Numbered from the stretch's first letter, positions 26,209 to 36,628 are shown. The stretch: 64,000 nt of DNA from Chryseobacterium sp. ERMR1:04 (GCF_001297705.1 NZ_LIRF01000004.1:310001-374000), one strand, 5' to 3'. Numbers and translations: made by a program. The notes: a model not told the origin generated them from the sequence alone.

Positions 26209-27332
26209 TATTCGTAACTTGATACAAATCTTCTCAAGATAATATCTGGATTAAAATTCTGTTCTGCAAGCTGCAAGCTGACTTCTGAAAATACTTTCCA
26301 ATCTTCTTTTCTATTCATCAGTATATTAAATTTATCCCTAATTTCAACATGATTGGAAGGATCAAAGACGTAGCCGTTCTTACCTTCTGTGACAGTTTCG
26401 AAATGATTACCACATCGATTACTCACAAATACAGGCAAACCTGATGAAATTGCTTCAACAATAGACAACGGACTCGGATCTGAAAATGAAGGAAGTAAAA
26501 AAATATTTGCATTTTTATATTCTTCTCCTACTTGTTCCTGTGAAAGATTTCCTAGCAACTTAATGTTATTTTCTAAATTATTATCCTTAATATATTTTGC
26601 ATAATCATCATAAGAATTTCCAGTACCTGCAATTCTTAAAATAATGTTTTTAAGATTTTCAATACCAATTGCATCCATAAAGTTTTTTATTCCTTTTATG
26701 TTTTCTTCTAATCTTGCAACTAAGAAAAAAATAGGTAACTCATTCTCTTTAGATACTACTTTATTCGTATTAAAAACATTTGTAGATACTATATTAGGCA
26801 GATATACGATATCATGTATTGGTATATCCCATTTTTCAAAAGACTTTACTGACATCTCACCTGGGATAATAAATTTACCATCTACTTGTTTGAAGAACCA
26901 TTTTTTTAAAAAGTCTCTCAGCTTATTTTTCTTCTGACTTTCATTCGTTAAACTGTTCGCTTCACTCCATACTGATAATTTATTTTTTACCAAGCCTATA
27001 CTTTTTAAAAAAGCTATTAACATTATATTTGGATTGTTCCAGCTACCTCCTAAAATAATTTCGTCCTTAGATCTTATAAGGTCACGTACTAAAAGAGGAT
27101 TAAAATGGAAAAAAAAACCTTTAATAACAAAGTATAATCCGCTACCAATTTTATATTTAAATTTAAGAGTATTTAGATCAATATTCCAATTTCTGTTGGA
27201 CTCGGTCTCTCTCATGAAAAAAACTTCAAAATCAAAATTAGTACTCTTACGGGCTTCTTCTAATGCATTATAAAAGAAAACCCTGTATGGAGGAATTATA
27301 TTTGTAAAAAAATACACTTTCTTATTCTTCAT
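26208..27332 (-). CDS. Glycosyltransferase family 4
   Basis: The 374-residue GT-B glycosyltransferase has an N-terminal acceptor domain beginning YFFTNIIPPYRVFFYNAL. The C-terminal donor domain has FLVARLEENIKGIKNFMDAI, LLGNLSQEQVGEEYKNANIFLLPSFSDPSPLSIVEAISSGLPVF and GKNGYVFDP. There is no transmembrane segment. It is part of the polymer-specific block together with a second GT4, a WbsX-like protein and Wzy. The sugar it transfers cannot be told. Confidence 0.87.
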   Translation of the reverse strand: MKNKKVYFFTNIIPPYRVFFYNALEEARKSTNFDFEVFFMRETESNRNWNIDLNTLKFKYKIGSGLYFVIKGFFFHFNPLLVRDLIRSKDEIILGGSWNNPNIMLIAFLKSIGLVKNKLSVWSEANSLTNESQKKNKLRDFLKKWFFKQVDGKFIIPGEMSVKSFEKWDIPIHDIVYLPNIVSTNVFNTNKVVSKENELPIFFLVARLEENIKGIKNFMDAIGIENLKNIILRIAGTGNSYDDYAKYIKDNNLENNIKLLGNLSQEQVGEEYKNANIFLLPSFSDPSPLSIVEAISSGLPVFVSNRCGNHFETVTEGKNGYVFDPSNHVEIRDKFNILMNRKEDWKVFSEVSLQLAEQNFNPDIILRRFVSSYE

Positions 27333-27344
27333 CTTATCAGTGTT

Positions 27345-28439
27345 CTATTGGTCGTTCAATATAACTTTTCTTAAAGCTTTAATATATCCTTTTCCAAAGC
27401 GACGATCAGGTTCCATATAATTTCCTTCTCCCCACTCATTCCAAGAAACTAAAAATAGAATCTTTTTATCTTCTTCTTTATTTTTTAAAAATTGAATTGC
27501 CTTTGAAACCTGATTGGCAAATAAACTAGGTGTTGATCCTGAAATTACAAATCCTTTACTACCAGATCTTGGACTATGATCATAATTTGGTATAATTGTA
27601 GGAATTGTATCCTCACCGTAATGCTGGTCTATATAAAGATTATCAGATAACCTTTCATAATCAATTCTTCTAGGAGAATTAAATAATTTAACTTTTAAAA
27701 ACTGTAATGCTTTTACAAGATATGGCTGATTGACATAAGTTTTTAGATAATCTTGTAACCTATACATAGAATCAAAACCTAAGGCTTTTATCTCTTCTCT
27801 TGTCTCTCCTCTTTGTACCGCTACAAAATAAATTCCATCCAGCCCGTTTTCCAATGCAAGCTCGCGCCAAACATCAATTATTTCTTTTATCTTCTCTTTT
27901 TTGTTTATATCATAAATCACAAATAGAGGTTTTCCATCTACCTGAATATATCTTTTATCTTTAAATGCAGGTAATAAAGCATTCATAAAATGCTCTTCAT
28001 AATCTTCTCTACCAAGATATTTTTGCTCAATCAATAACTTATCTCCACTTCCGGAAGGATCCCAAAGTTTCTGATACCAGTTATGATTGGCCCAACCAAA
28101 GCAAAAAGGAAAATCAGGATCACCAGACGCCAAAACTTCATTTATAGGTCTCTCTAAAAGTCTCTTCCCATCTCCAAACCAATAATGCCAATAACAAAAC
28201 CCTTCAACCCCAGCTTCCTCCGCCATTTCAGCTTGTAACTTTCGAGTTTCCGCAACCCTTAAATCATAAAACCCTAAATCAGCAGGGATATTGGGTTGAT
28301 GATGTCCTTTAAATAGAGGTTTTGCATTAGCAACACTATTCCATTCTGTAAAACCAGGACCCCACCATTCATTATTTTCAGGGACAGGGTGAAATTGCGG
28401 AAGATAGAAAGCTATAACACGAGCTTTTTTATTTTTCAT
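27345..28439 (-). CDS. WbsX-like glycoside hydrolase family 99-like protein
   Basis: The 364-residue protein matches the WbsX/GH99-like family: RVIAFYLPQFHPVPENNEWWGPGFTEW at the N terminus, FCYWHYWFGDGKRLLERP near residue 100, FCFGWANHNW, and SWNEWGEGNYMEPDRRFG at the C terminus. The family is common in O-antigen and capsule clusters and is related to endo-acting hydrolases. No signal peptide is present, so a cytoplasmic role such as a retaining transferase is possible. Its start overlaps the wzy-like gene stop by 11 bp. The reaction is not established from sequence. Confidence 0.87.
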   Translation of the reverse strand: MKNKKARVIAFYLPQFHPVPENNEWWGPGFTEWNSVANAKPLFKGHHQPNIPADLGFYDLRVAETRKLQAEMAEEAGVEGFCYWHYWFGDGKRLLERPINEVLASGDPDFPFCFGWANHNWYQKLWDPSGSGDKLLIEQKYLGREDYEEHFMNALLPAFKDKRYIQVDGKPLFVIYDINKKEKIKEIIDVWRELALENGLDGIYFVAVQRGETREEIKALGFDSMYRLQDYLKTYVNQPYLVKALQFLKVKLFNSPRRIDYERLSDNLYIDQHYGEDTIPTIIPNYDHSPRSGSKGFVISGSTPSLFANQVSKAIQFLKNKEEDKKILFLVSWNEWGEGNYMEPDRRFGKGYIKALRKVILNDQ

Positions 28440-29799
28440 TATTTATAAATTTGATTCTAAAAGTTGTTATTCTATATACAAATATTGCAGCAAAAAGAAA
28501 CCCAAACATATAGGCCACGGAACTCAGTAAATCACCTCTCAAAATGAAAAAGAGAAATCCTAATGAAATTGCATACAATACGGAAAAAAAATCACCAGTT
28601 GTTGTTCTTTTTGTCCCCCAATAAATTTTATCTACTAATGCAGTTTGATATGCTAAAAATATCAAAAATAATATAATTCCTAAATATCCAAAGTTTACAT
28701 ATCCTTCTGCAAAATAATTGGCAGCAACGTTACTAAAAAAGAAATTCATTTTTTCTGCAGTGAAAGCTCCTGTTCCCATAGGTTTATCTGGCCAAACAGA
28801 TCTGGGCACCCAAAATAGGAATACTCCTAATAATTGTCTTCCATAGGTGATAATGTCATTTGAAAGCAATAAAGCAAAGTTTTGATAAGTATCGAAATGT
28901 GGTTCAGTAAACATTTTAAAATCCAATTTAAATTTCTCTTCATCAGGATTCCCAAAATTTCTGAAAATATTTAAAAAAGGAAAAAGAAATAGTAGTCCTC
29001 CAATAAAAATAAGTGAAAACACATTTTTTTTCCTTACAAAGGAAATCAATACTAACATCACAGGAATATACATAGCCGCTGCTGCAAAACGTGGCACTGC
29101 AGCAGGAAAACATGTGATAAGAGCTAAAAGCCCTAATACCGTAAAAACGAACTTATTTTTCTCCTTAGAAATAGCATAATAAAGAAAGCACATGATGGAA
29201 ATTGGTCGTATAAAATTGTTTACGATAAGCCATTTTGTAGGACTCTCATCTATCTCTACATTTTTCATTGCATCAGCCACCAATTCGCCACCACGAACAA
29301 GCATAGGGAAAATATTGAAGTTATTGGATGCAAATACTAATAAAAAGGATAATGAAGACAAGCCTATTAAAATAAGAGAATTAAGAAAATTTATTTTATC
29401 TGTTACCTTAAAACTATTAAGCTTTTTTTCTATTCTTGGTACTTTTATTGTTTTTCTGAAAATTCCGTATACAATTTTATACAAAATAAGTATACATATT
29501 ATCAGGATATTCAGAAAAAAAAATTCCTCTTCACGAAGTGGCCTATAATACCAAAATTTAGAATTATCAAATAATTGTAATAATGGCGCTACACCAAAAA
29601 AGAAAAGTGAAAATAGATAAAACATTTTCTCCAAAGAATAGGGTTCATTTTCTCTTGAAAAAATATTATAAATAGATATGATTTGAATAATACAGCTGGT
29701 AAAAAATACCTTGTTTGAAAAATACACTGAATCACTTCCCGCAAAAAACATTGCAGTAATACAAAGTACTGATATGAAAATCCATAACAATCGATTCAT
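28429..29799 (-). CDS. wzy: Oligosaccharide repeat-unit polymerase (Wzy-like)
   Basis: The 456-residue inner membrane protein has about 11-12 hydrophobic helices and a large loop around residues 290-360 (FKMFTEPHFDTYQNFALLLSNDIITYGRQLLGVFLFWVPRSVWP). The WVPRSVWPDKPMGTGAFTAE stretch occurs in O-antigen polymerases of the oligosaccharide-repeat type. Wzy joins lipid-linked repeat units in the periplasm. The call rests on topology, that loop and location between wzx and the glycosyltransferases. Sequence diversity in this family is high, so it is a good serotype marker. Confidence 0.82.
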   Translation of the reverse strand: MNRLLWIFISVLCITAMFFAGSDSVYFSNKVFFTSCIIQIISIYNIFSRENEPYSLEKMFYLFSLFFFGVAPLLQLFDNSKFWYYRPLREEEFFFLNILIICILILYKIVYGIFRKTIKVPRIEKKLNSFKVTDKINFLNSLILIGLSSLSFLLVFASNNFNIFPMLVRGGELVADAMKNVEIDESPTKWLIVNNFIRPISIMCFLYYAISKEKNKFVFTVLGLLALITCFPAAVPRFAAAAMYIPVMLVLISFVRKKNVFSLIFIGGLLFLFPFLNIFRNFGNPDEEKFKLDFKMFTEPHFDTYQNFALLLSNDIITYGRQLLGVFLFWVPRSVWPDKPMGTGAFTAEKMNFFFSNVAANYFAEGYVNFGYLGIILFLIFLAYQTALVDKIYWGTKRTTTGDFFSVLYAISLGFLFFILRGDLLSSVAYMFGFLFAAIFVYRITTFRIKFINNEK

Positions 29800-29870
29800 G
29801 TTTCTAAATATTATATTTTTGTTGGATATTACTACTATTATTACAAATCTTTAAAATCATTCTTTAACAT

Positions 29871-30509
29871 TTATATCATTCTTATTATACGTGCTGGGTT
29901 ACCAGCAGCGATACAATTAGCCGGAATATCTTTAGTTAATACACTATTAGAACCAATTATACAGTTTTCTCCAATTTTTACTCCTGGTAATATTGTTACT
30001 TTATCAGCAATCCACACATTATCCGCTATATAAACAGTACCTTTTGAAAATAATTTTCTTTTGGCAGGGATAGTATCCAATTCTTCTCTATTCATAAAGC
30101 CATGCGAATTATCGCTAATTGTAACATATTTTCCAGTTAATACATTCTTACCAATATATATATTATTTATACTCGTAATGTGAAACCCTTCCCCAAGGAT
30201 AGCACCTTCATCTATAATAATTTCAGGAAAATAAATATCTCCATTATATTCATTCCATGCAGCAAGCGTTCCATTCGCAGCTAATGTAACATTATCTTTT
30301 ATAGTTATAGCCTTAAATCCTATTATCTTACTGGAATAATGAATAAATACATTTTCTCCAAAATATTTAAAATATCGAGATAGACTTCCAGTATGAAGAA
30401 TGCCCAACATTGCATCTTTATTTTCATAAAAACTTAATGGAAAAAATATACTTAACACTGCCCCTATTTTAAATAATATTTTTTTTAAAAATTTAGATGC
30501 TTTATTCAT
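29871..30509 (-). CDS. Hexapeptide-repeat acyltransferase (WcaF/CatB-like)
   Basis: The 212-residue protein has a left-handed beta-helix acetyltransferase domain in its C-terminal two thirds: IIDEGAILGEGFHI, NSHGFMNREELDTIPAKRKLFSKGTVYIADNVWIADKVTILPGVKIGENCIIGSNSVLTKDIP and AAGNPARII. These are typical of O-acetyltransferases that modify polysaccharide sugars with acetyl-CoA. The N-terminal segment (about 1-35) is hydrophobic and may attach it to the membrane. It lacks the N-terminal Rossmann domain of PglD, so it is not an obvious sugar N-acetyltransferase of the bacillosamine pathway. It lies between wzx and wzy. Confidence 0.85.
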   Translation of the reverse strand: MNKASKFLKKILFKIGAVLSIFFPLSFYENKDAMLGILHTGSLSRYFKYFGENVFIHYSSKIIGFKAITIKDNVTLAANGTLAAWNEYNGDIYFPEIIIDEGAILGEGFHITSINNIYIGKNVLTGKYVTISDNSHGFMNREELDTIPAKRKLFSKGTVYIADNVWIADKVTILPGVKIGENCIIGSNSVLTKDIPANCIAAGNPARIIRMI

Positions 30510-30562
30510 ATCATTACCTTTAATTTAACAACCCTATACTTAGATCGGATTTCTAGATTCAA

Positions 30563-31876
30563 TTAAATACTTTTAGTCTTCATAATGCTAATTAAATTAG
30601 TTTTCATCATTTTAGGACTAAAGTGCTTCCAATTTATTATATTAATTTTTAATCTCTTAAGAAAGAAAAAACACACAATAATTATCATAATATCAATAAA
30701 GATAATATTCCACGCTGCACCATAATAACCAAAGTATTTACTTAAATAAAAATTTAAGATCACCCCAATTACATTACATAATAAATTAATTCTAAAATAC
30801 AGCTTATCAAAATGATAATTGAGTAAGACCTGTACACCTAATAAATTACATAGTCCAATAGTTAAAGGAGCAAATGATATAATCTCCAAAATTTTAATCG
30901 ACTCATTGAACTTGTTTCCAAAAATCAGTGTAATTAAAAAAGGAGAAAATACAAGCAAGCAAAAAGAGGTGAAAAAGTAAAAATATATTATAATGGGAAC
31001 AATTTTCTTCACTATATCATTTCCTACTTCTGTTGACTTTGAGAATGCATTTGATATAAAAGGATAAATTGCTGTTGATATAGGAATGAAAAGAACATTT
31101 ACAACAACAAACAAGAAATTAATACTCGTCGTAAAATATCCTATCTCCTTTGTTGTTACAAAAAACCCTAAAATAATTGTATTTGTAGTAGCACGAAATG
31201 CTCCTAAAACATTGGATATAAATATAAACCTATCAATAAATATTAAATTGAACAGTCCATTCAGTGGTTGTTTAGTTAATTTTAAAGAAAACTTTTTCTT
31301 TGCATATATCAGCAAACCAATATTTATGATAACATTAAAAATGGTAGCAAATAATGGAATAAAAAAATAATCTTGTTTTGTCTTTACAAACAGAAAAATG
31401 AGAATCATATTAATAAATCCTCTAATCACATTTATTTTAGAAAAAAGTTTTAAATCCTGAAAACTTTGATATATAAATTGTGGCGAAAAAACTGAAGAAA
31501 GTAAACCTATAAATAAAATAATACTTACCAAATAATCTTTGTGAAAAACTTTACCAAAGAAGAGAGATATTATAAATAGTAAACAAGAAATAAGATACAA
31601 AATACATCTAGAATATAATATTTCAGAAAATGCCTTGCTAACCAATTCTTTATCCTGAATATTTCTAGAAATTATTTTAGTGCCTGATAAATCAAAGCTA
31701 TATAAAATAAATAATGTAAAATATCCTATAAAAGCAGTACTATAATTTAAAACACCATAACCTTCAGGACCAATAATTCTCGATACATAAGGCATCGTAA
31801 TTAAAGGAAAAGCAACATTTGCTATTTGACTTATTCCTAAAGAAAAAATATTTTCAAATACTTTATTTTTAAACAT
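30563..31876 (-). CDS. wzx: Repeat-unit flippase Wzx (MATE/MOP-type polysaccharide exporter)
   Basis: The 437-residue integral membrane protein has about 12-14 hydrophobic helices. It opens with NIFSLGISQIANVAFPLITMPYVSRIIGPEGYGVLNYSTA, characteristic of Wzx/RfbX flippases in the MOP superfamily. Wzx moves undecaprenyl-linked repeat units to the periplasmic side. The gene is markedly AT-rich with long runs of A and T, consistent with the variable part of a polysaccharide locus. It follows wzc after a 133-bp gap holding a hairpin, the only sizeable break in this half of the operon. Confidence 0.9.
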   Translation of the reverse strand: MFKNKVFENIFSLGISQIANVAFPLITMPYVSRIIGPEGYGVLNYSTAFIGYFTLFILYSFDLSGTKIISRNIQDKELVSKAFSEILYSRCILYLISCLLFIISLFFGKVFHKDYLVSIILFIGLLSSVFSPQFIYQSFQDLKLFSKINVIRGFINMILIFLFVKTKQDYFFIPLFATIFNVIINIGLLIYAKKKFSLKLTKQPLNGLFNLIFIDRFIFISNVLGAFRATTNTIILGFFVTTKEIGYFTTSINFLFVVVNVLFIPISTAIYPFISNAFSKSTEVGNDIVKKIVPIIIYFYFFTSFCLLVFSPFLITLIFGNKFNESIKILEIISFAPLTIGLCNLLGVQVLLNYHFDKLYFRINLLCNVIGVILNFYLSKYFGYYGAAWNIIFIDIMIIIVCFFFLKRLKINIINWKHFSPKMMKTNLISIMKTKSI

Positions 31877-31930
31877 TGAAATTTTGTTTAATATATTTAA
31901 GCTTTATATTCTCAATTGATATTATATTTA

Positions 31931-31950
31931 AATAATAATAATAATAATAA
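31931..31950 (+). repeat. Short AAT trinucleotide repeat
   Basis: There are about six and a half tandem copies of AAT in the gap between wzc and wzx. It is intergenic, so a change in copy number would alter spacing and not a reading frame. Confidence 0.7.
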
Positions 31951-31977
31951 CCTTTATATTTTTTCACAAAGGTTATT
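31946..31977 (-). terminator. Hairpin between wzc and wzx, weak terminator or attenuator
   Basis: Arms AATAACCTTT (31946-31955) and AAAGGTTATT (31968-31977) pair perfectly over 10 bp, 33 bp beyond the wzc stop. On the transcribed strand the stem is followed by TATTATTATT instead of a plain T-run. Termination is therefore probably partial, reducing expression of the downstream polymer-specific genes relative to the export genes. Confidence 0.5.
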
Positions 31978-32009
31978 TTCTATATATAAATATTTATTAT
32001 AAAGTAATA

Positions 32010-34382
32010 TTATCTATTTAAAAATTTTTCCCACCATTTTTTTTCTTCCGCATGGTATCCATAACCATACTTATTTCCATAACCTAAATGGTTTTTGTTA
32101 ACATCATTCAGTACAAAACCTACATTCCTAATTTTACCAGAGTCTATGCTATTATTCGCAAACTCTATTAATGCTTTTTCTGTATAGTTAGATCTAGAAA
32201 CATAAAGTGTAACATCTGCCATTTCAGCAAAAAGGAAGGTATCTGTAACCAACATTAATGGAGCTGTATCTAAAATAATGTAATCATATTTAGTTTTTAA
32301 TTCATCTATAAGCGTTTCATATCTGCCATTCGTAAAAAGCTCAGTAGGATTTGGAGGTATAGTTCCTGAATATATTACATCTAAATTTGGATTGATGAAA
32401 TTAGAAACATGTACAATATCATCGATATTTGTTTTATTCTCATGTAGATATTCAGTAAGTCCTATTAATCCTTTTTTCGAAGGATTATATCTTTGTAGCT
32501 GAGGATTTCGTATATCCGAACCAATGATAATTACTTTCTTACTTGGCGTAGCAAGAGTTAAAGCAAGATTTACAGAAACAAATGTTTTTCCTTCACCCTT
32601 CACAGTGGAAGTTACAAATACTACTTGTGCTTCTTTTTTCTTTACCAACATAAAATTCATGTTAGTAATCAATATTCTAAATGCTTCTGCCATAGGAGTG
32701 ATATCATTAGCCTTAACAAGTTCATCCTGGCCTTTTTCTAAGCTTGGCACCTCTCCAATAACAGATCTATCATTTAACAGGTCTTCAAGATCATGTTTAG
32801 ATTTTACTTTATTATTAAATAATTCTTTAAAATAAATAACAATAAAAGGAATAATTAACCCCAATAACAATCCTCCTAAAAGGAACACCTGTTTACGCGG
32901 TGCAATTGGCTCAGGATAAATGTAAGCATAATCTACTATTCTAGCCTTATTTGCCGTTACCGCTAAGGAAATAGCAGTTTCTTCTCTTTTTTGAAGTAAT
33001 AATAAGTATAAACTTTCTTTTATCTGCTGCTGTCTCTCAATACTTCTGAACTTTTTCTCTTGTGCAGGTACTTTTAGAATTTTAGAATTGATATTGCTTT
33101 GTTCACCTTCATATTGTTGTTTAGTTAACTGAATACCCGTTCTATTTTTGATTAAACTTTCCATTACAGATCCTTTCAAGGAAGTAATCTGTTTAGTAAG
33201 ATCAATAACTACGGGGTTCTGTGCCGTAGCATTTTCTAATAATCTATTTCTTTCTAAAACCAATTGGTTATACGCAGAGATGTTAGACATTGCACTAGAA
33301 TTCTCTAATCCAACATTACTTGGCAATATCTGAGAGTCATTTTGTTTACCAATAAAATTGATAAGCGTATTAGTTAATTCTAATTGAGATTCTAATTCTA
33401 ATTCTTTTACTCTTGCATGTGCAGAAGACTCAAGGTTCAATTTGGCTTCAGCTTCAATATCTGTAATTTTATTAGCACTTTTGAAAGTTTCTTTTTCATT
33501 TTCTACTTGTCCTAACTCATTGGATATAATATTTATTCTGTCATCAATAAAATCTTTTGTTTTTTTAGATTCAGAATTTTTATCATTAATAGCTTCATTG
33601 TTATATACCTGTACTAAATTATTCAGAATATCCTTTGCCTTATCAGTACTTGGATAATTTAATGATAATCCTATAACCGTTGCATCTTTATTTACCAACG
33701 ATACATCTAAGGTAGCCTGCCACTTGTTTACTGTTTTTTCTAAGGTAGAATATGTAAAATAAATTTCATCTAATTCTCCTGCTTTATTTTTATTAAACTG
33801 GGGATTTTTTTGAATTATTAAATTAGCATAAGGAAGATTAATTGTTTTATTAAAACTTGTTTTAATATCATTATGCAATTCTTCTGAACTTAAAGTAATA
33901 TTATCTCCTGATATTTTTACTGAAATAGGCTTAGAAGGAGAGTCTGTAAATGGTTTTTCATTAATCGTATGAATAATAATAGGAGAAGTATCCTTATAAA
34001 GTTCTTTTGTATTAAAGTTTGATTTTGAATAAATTGAATTTTGCAGTTCTAATTTTTGAACTACATCATGCATCATTTTTTTAGATTTGAAAATTTCTAT
34101 TTCATTTTCAATACTATTTGTTCCCATACCTCCTAAACCAGAAAGATCTTGCAATACGCCAAACTCTCCACTAGCAGAAGATGAAGGTGAGGTTTTTGCA
34201 TCTTTGATTAGTACCGAAGATTGGATTTTATAGACAGGAGTCACCTGTCTTATGTAAAAATAAACTACAACTAAAGATATAATGGGTACAATGATAAACC
34301 ATATCCAATACCTTACATAAGGTTTTAGAATATCGCTAATATTTATTTCCTTTTCCCTGCCTTCAATAATCGAATTATTCAT
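32010..34382 (-). CDS. wzc: Polysaccharide co-polymerase / tyrosine autokinase (Wzc-like)
   Basis: The 790-residue inner membrane protein has an N-terminal transmembrane helix (about 33-50), a long periplasmic Wzz-like region with coiled coils (about 275-470), a second helix (about 508-528) and a cytoplasmic BY-kinase domain. Kinase motifs are the Walker A in [19 protein letters not shown], the second Asp motif [12 protein letters not shown] and [13 protein letters not shown]. The C-terminal tail carries a Tyr cluster ([11 protein letters not shown]), the usual autophosphorylation site. It controls chain length and export with the Wza-like lipoprotein. It lies directly after the nucleotide sugar dehydrogenase gene. 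Confidence 0.93.
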   Translation of the reverse strand: MNNSIIEGREKEINISDILKPYVRYWIWFIIVPIISLVVVYFYIRQVTPVYKIQSSVLIKDAKTSPSSSASGEFGVLQDLSGLGGMGTNSIENEIEIFKSKKMMHDVVQKLELQNSIYSKSNFNTKELYKDTSPIIIHTINEKPFTDSPSKPISVKISGDNITLSSEELHNDIKTSFNKTINLPYANLIIQKNPQFNKNKAGELDEIYFTYSTLEKTVNKWQATLDVSLVNKDATVIGLSLNYPSTDKAKDILNNLVQVYNNEAINDKNSESKKTKDFIDDRINIISNELGQVENEKETFKSANKITDIEAEAKLNLESSAHARVKELELESQLELTNTLINFIGKQNDSQILPSNVGLENSSAMSNISAYNQLVLERNRLLENATAQNPVVIDLTKQITSLKGSVMESLIKNRTGIQLTKQQYEGEQSNINSKILKVPAQEKKFRSIERQQQIKESLYLLLLQKREETAISLAVTANKARIVDYAYIYPEPIAPRKQVFLLGGLLLGLIIPFIVIYFKELFNNKVKSKHDLEDLLNDRSVIGEVPSLEKGQDELVKANDITPMAEAFRILITNMNFMLVKKKEAQVVFVTSTVKGEGKTFVSVNLALTLATPSKKVIIIGSDIRNPQLQRYNPSKKGLIGLTEYLHENKTNIDDIVHVSNFINPNLDVIYSGTIPPNPTELFTNGRYETLIDELKTKYDYIILDTAPLMLVTDTFLFAEMADVTLYVSRSNYTEKALIEFANNSIDSGKIRNVGFVLNDVNKNHLGYGNKYGYGYHAEEKKWWEKFLNR

Positions 34383-34403
34383 TATTTAATTTTAAACTTT
34401 ATA

Positions 34404-35705
34404 TTATAACCTTGCATCAACTAATTTCCTATCTATACAAGATTTGGTATCAAAAACGACTGCATTCTCATTTTTTAATCCTTGAATGTCTATTTTAAGA
34501 AACTCATTATGTGCAACTGCAATTATTATCGAATCATACTTTTTGTTGTCTTCTAAATTTTCCAAGATATTTATTCCGTATTCATTCTCTACCTCTGCTT
34601 TATTTACCCAAGGATCATAAATATCGACATTTATTCCATAATCTTTTAATTCTGTATAAATATCAACAACCTTTGTATTTCTTACATCTGGACAGTTTTC
34701 TTTAAATGTTACACCTAATATTAATGCTTCAGAATTTTTGATTACACCACCTTTTGCTATAAGTAATTTGACAACTTTTGAAGCTATGAATTTTGCTATA
34801 GAATCATTTACTCTTCTACCTGATAAAATAACATCTGGATGATATCCTAGTTGTTCAGCTTTATGAGATAAATAATAGGGATCAACCGAAATACAATGCC
34901 CCCCAACCAATCCTGGTTTATATTTTAAAAAATTATATTTTGTACCTGCAGCTTCAAGAACGTCACTTGTATCTATTCCAATTCTGTCGAAAATCAATGC
35001 TAGTTCATTTACGAAAGATATATTAACATCTCTTTGAGCATTTTCAATCGCCTTTGAGGCTTCTGCTACTTTAATACTTGGTGCTTTGTGAGTACCAGCG
35101 GTAATAATTTTATCGTACAATTGATCAACTTCTTCAGCTATTTCTGGTGTAGATCCTGAAGTAACTTTTTTAATCGATGTTAGCGTATTTACTTTATCTC
35201 CAGGGTTGATTCTTTCAGGAGAATATCCAACAAAGAAATCCAGATTATAAACTAATCCAGAATATTTTTCTAAAATAGGAACACATTCTTCTTCTGTACA
35301 ACCAGGAAACACAGTAGATTCATAGATTATAATATCTCCTTTTTTAATAATCTCTGCCAACATCTTTGAGGCAGAAGTAAGCGGTCCTAAATCTGGTGCA
35401 TTATACTTATCTATAGGTGTTGGAACTGTTATTATGAAAATATTACATCCAGATATTTCAATAAGCTTAGAAGTTGCTTTATATCCTATACTGCCATGAG
35501 ATTCTTTATACCTACTCAAGGATACATTCAGTTTGTCTAAATCAGCTTCTAAAGTGCTATCTTCACAATTATTCAACTCTTCAACACGCTCTGTATTAAT
35601 ATCATATCCTAAAACTGAATAATACATAGCAAACTCTAAAGACAAAGGTAGGCCCACATAACCTTGACCAATAATGGCTATTTTATATAATTTATTTTCA
35701 TTCAT
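34404..35705 (-). CDS. Nucleotide sugar dehydrogenase (WbpA/TviB-like UDP-HexNAc 6-dehydrogenase)
   Basis: The 433-residue UDP-glucose/HexNAc dehydrogenase family protein has the NAD motif IAIIGQGYVGLPLSLEF, YESTVFPGCTEEECVP, SPERINPGDK, the catalytic Cys in GLVGGHCISVDPYYL, and GVTFKENCPDVRNTKV. The last motif is typical of the WbpA/TviB branch that oxidises UDP-GlcNAc or UDP-GalNAc to the uronic acid. It therefore predicts an N-acetyl-hexosaminuronic acid in the polymer or as an intermediate. I start at the ATG 35703-35705 (MNENKLYKIAI), since the longer frame needs a TTG. Confidence 0.9.
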   Translation of the reverse strand: MNENKLYKIAIIGQGYVGLPLSLEFAMYYSVLGYDINTERVEELNNCEDSTLEADLDKLNVSLSRYKESHGSIGYKATSKLIEISGCNIFIITVPTPIDKYNAPDLGPLTSASKMLAEIIKKGDIIIYESTVFPGCTEEECVPILEKYSGLVYNLDFFVGYSPERINPGDKVNTLTSIKKVTSGSTPEIAEEVDQLYDKIITAGTHKAPSIKVAEASKAIENAQRDVNISFVNELALIFDRIGIDTSDVLEAAGTKYNFLKYKPGLVGGHCISVDPYYLSHKAEQLGYHPDVILSGRRVNDSIAKFIASKVVKLLIAKGGVIKNSEALILGVTFKENCPDVRNTKVVDIYTELKDYGINVDIYDPWVNKAEVENEYGINILENLEDNKKYDSIIIAVAHNEFLKIDIQGLKNENAVVFDTKSCIDRKLVDARL

Positions 35706-35773
35706 TTCAATAGTCAATATCGCTTTTATAAATACAATTTCAAAAAGATAATGAGATAATTATTCATTCAATC

Positions 35774-36592
35774 TTATTTCTTGATTAAACTAATAACAAG
35801 TGCTGCGGCTGTTAAAGCGATTGAAGCGGCTGTTAGATAAATTCCTGTATTGGGATTTTGCTTAGATGAAACATCTTTTGCTTTATTAGCCGCAATAATA
35901 ATTGCATCTCCTTGCTTTAAGTGATAAAAAGGAGAGTTTATAAGATTAGCATCATGCAAATTAATTTTTCCATGAGTTACAACTCCATTCTCAGTTCTTA
36001 TTACTAAAACATCATCTCTTTTACCATACATCGTTAAATCTCCTGCCATCCCCAATGCATTTAATATCGTTCCTTGGCCATTAGATATTATATAATCTCC
36101 TTGCTTGTTTACCTCCCCTAATACTGTAATTTTAAAATTAGCAAGTCTTACATTTATTGTAGGGTTGATAACGTATTGCGATACTTTTGATCTAATTAAT
36201 TCTTTAAATTCAGGAAGGGTCTTATCTTTTGTGTTAAGTTTTCCTAATACTGGGAAATCTATATTCCCTTCGTAATCTACTATATAAGTAGGTCCGGAAA
36301 CACTTAAAGACCCTTGATTAGGAGTATTTCCACCTGCACTTGCATTAGTTTGAATTACTTCAGACGAAGAATAGTTCTGGTTAAATGGCTTTACGACATC
36401 CATATCTTTAGCAGTTATAAGAATAACCAACTGATCTCCATTTTGAATCGTAGAACTGGAGTTTTTTGCAGATGACTCAATTGCAACATTTTCTATATTT
36501 TGCATATAATTCAGATCATTCTTTGCATCTTGCTTAACTCTGCAAGAAACTAATGCCAACGCACAAAATATAGTTAAAATTTTTCCCTTCAT
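35774..36592 (-). CDS. wza: Polysaccharide export lipoprotein (Wza-like)
   Basis: The 272-residue protein has a lipoprotein signal (MKGKILTIFCALALVSCRVKQ, lipobox LVSC). A Poly_export domain follows (GPTYIVDYEGNIDFPVLGKLNTKDKTLPEFKELIRSKVSQY), then an SLBB domain (ITVLGEVNKQGDYIISNGQGTILNALGMAGDLTMYGKRDDVLVIR). The C terminus ends in a hydrophobic helix (about 249-268), as in other Bacteroidota Wza proteins. It should form the outer membrane export channel with the Wzc-like partner encoded downstream. Confidence 0.92.
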   Translation of the reverse strand: MKGKILTIFCALALVSCRVKQDAKNDLNYMQNIENVAIESSAKNSSSTIQNGDQLVILITAKDMDVVKPFNQNYSSSEVIQTNASAGGNTPNQGSLSVSGPTYIVDYEGNIDFPVLGKLNTKDKTLPEFKELIRSKVSQYVINPTINVRLANFKITVLGEVNKQGDYIISNGQGTILNALGMAGDLTMYGKRDDVLVIRTENGVVTHGKINLHDANLINSPFYHLKQGDAIIIAANKAKDVSSKQNPNTGIYLTAASIALTAAALVISLIKK

Positions 36593-36628
36593 ATTTTAAA
36601 AATTGTACAAATATACATTTATATTTTT

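Noticed and set aside
31931..31950. AAT repeat as a phase-variation switch of a reading frame
   Set aside because: It is intergenic and a trinucleotide unit would not shift a frame; only a spacing effect is possible.
34404..35717. Longer N terminus of the nucleotide sugar dehydrogenase
   Set aside because: The longer frame needs a TTG start, while an ATG four codons on begins at the usual place before the NAD motif.
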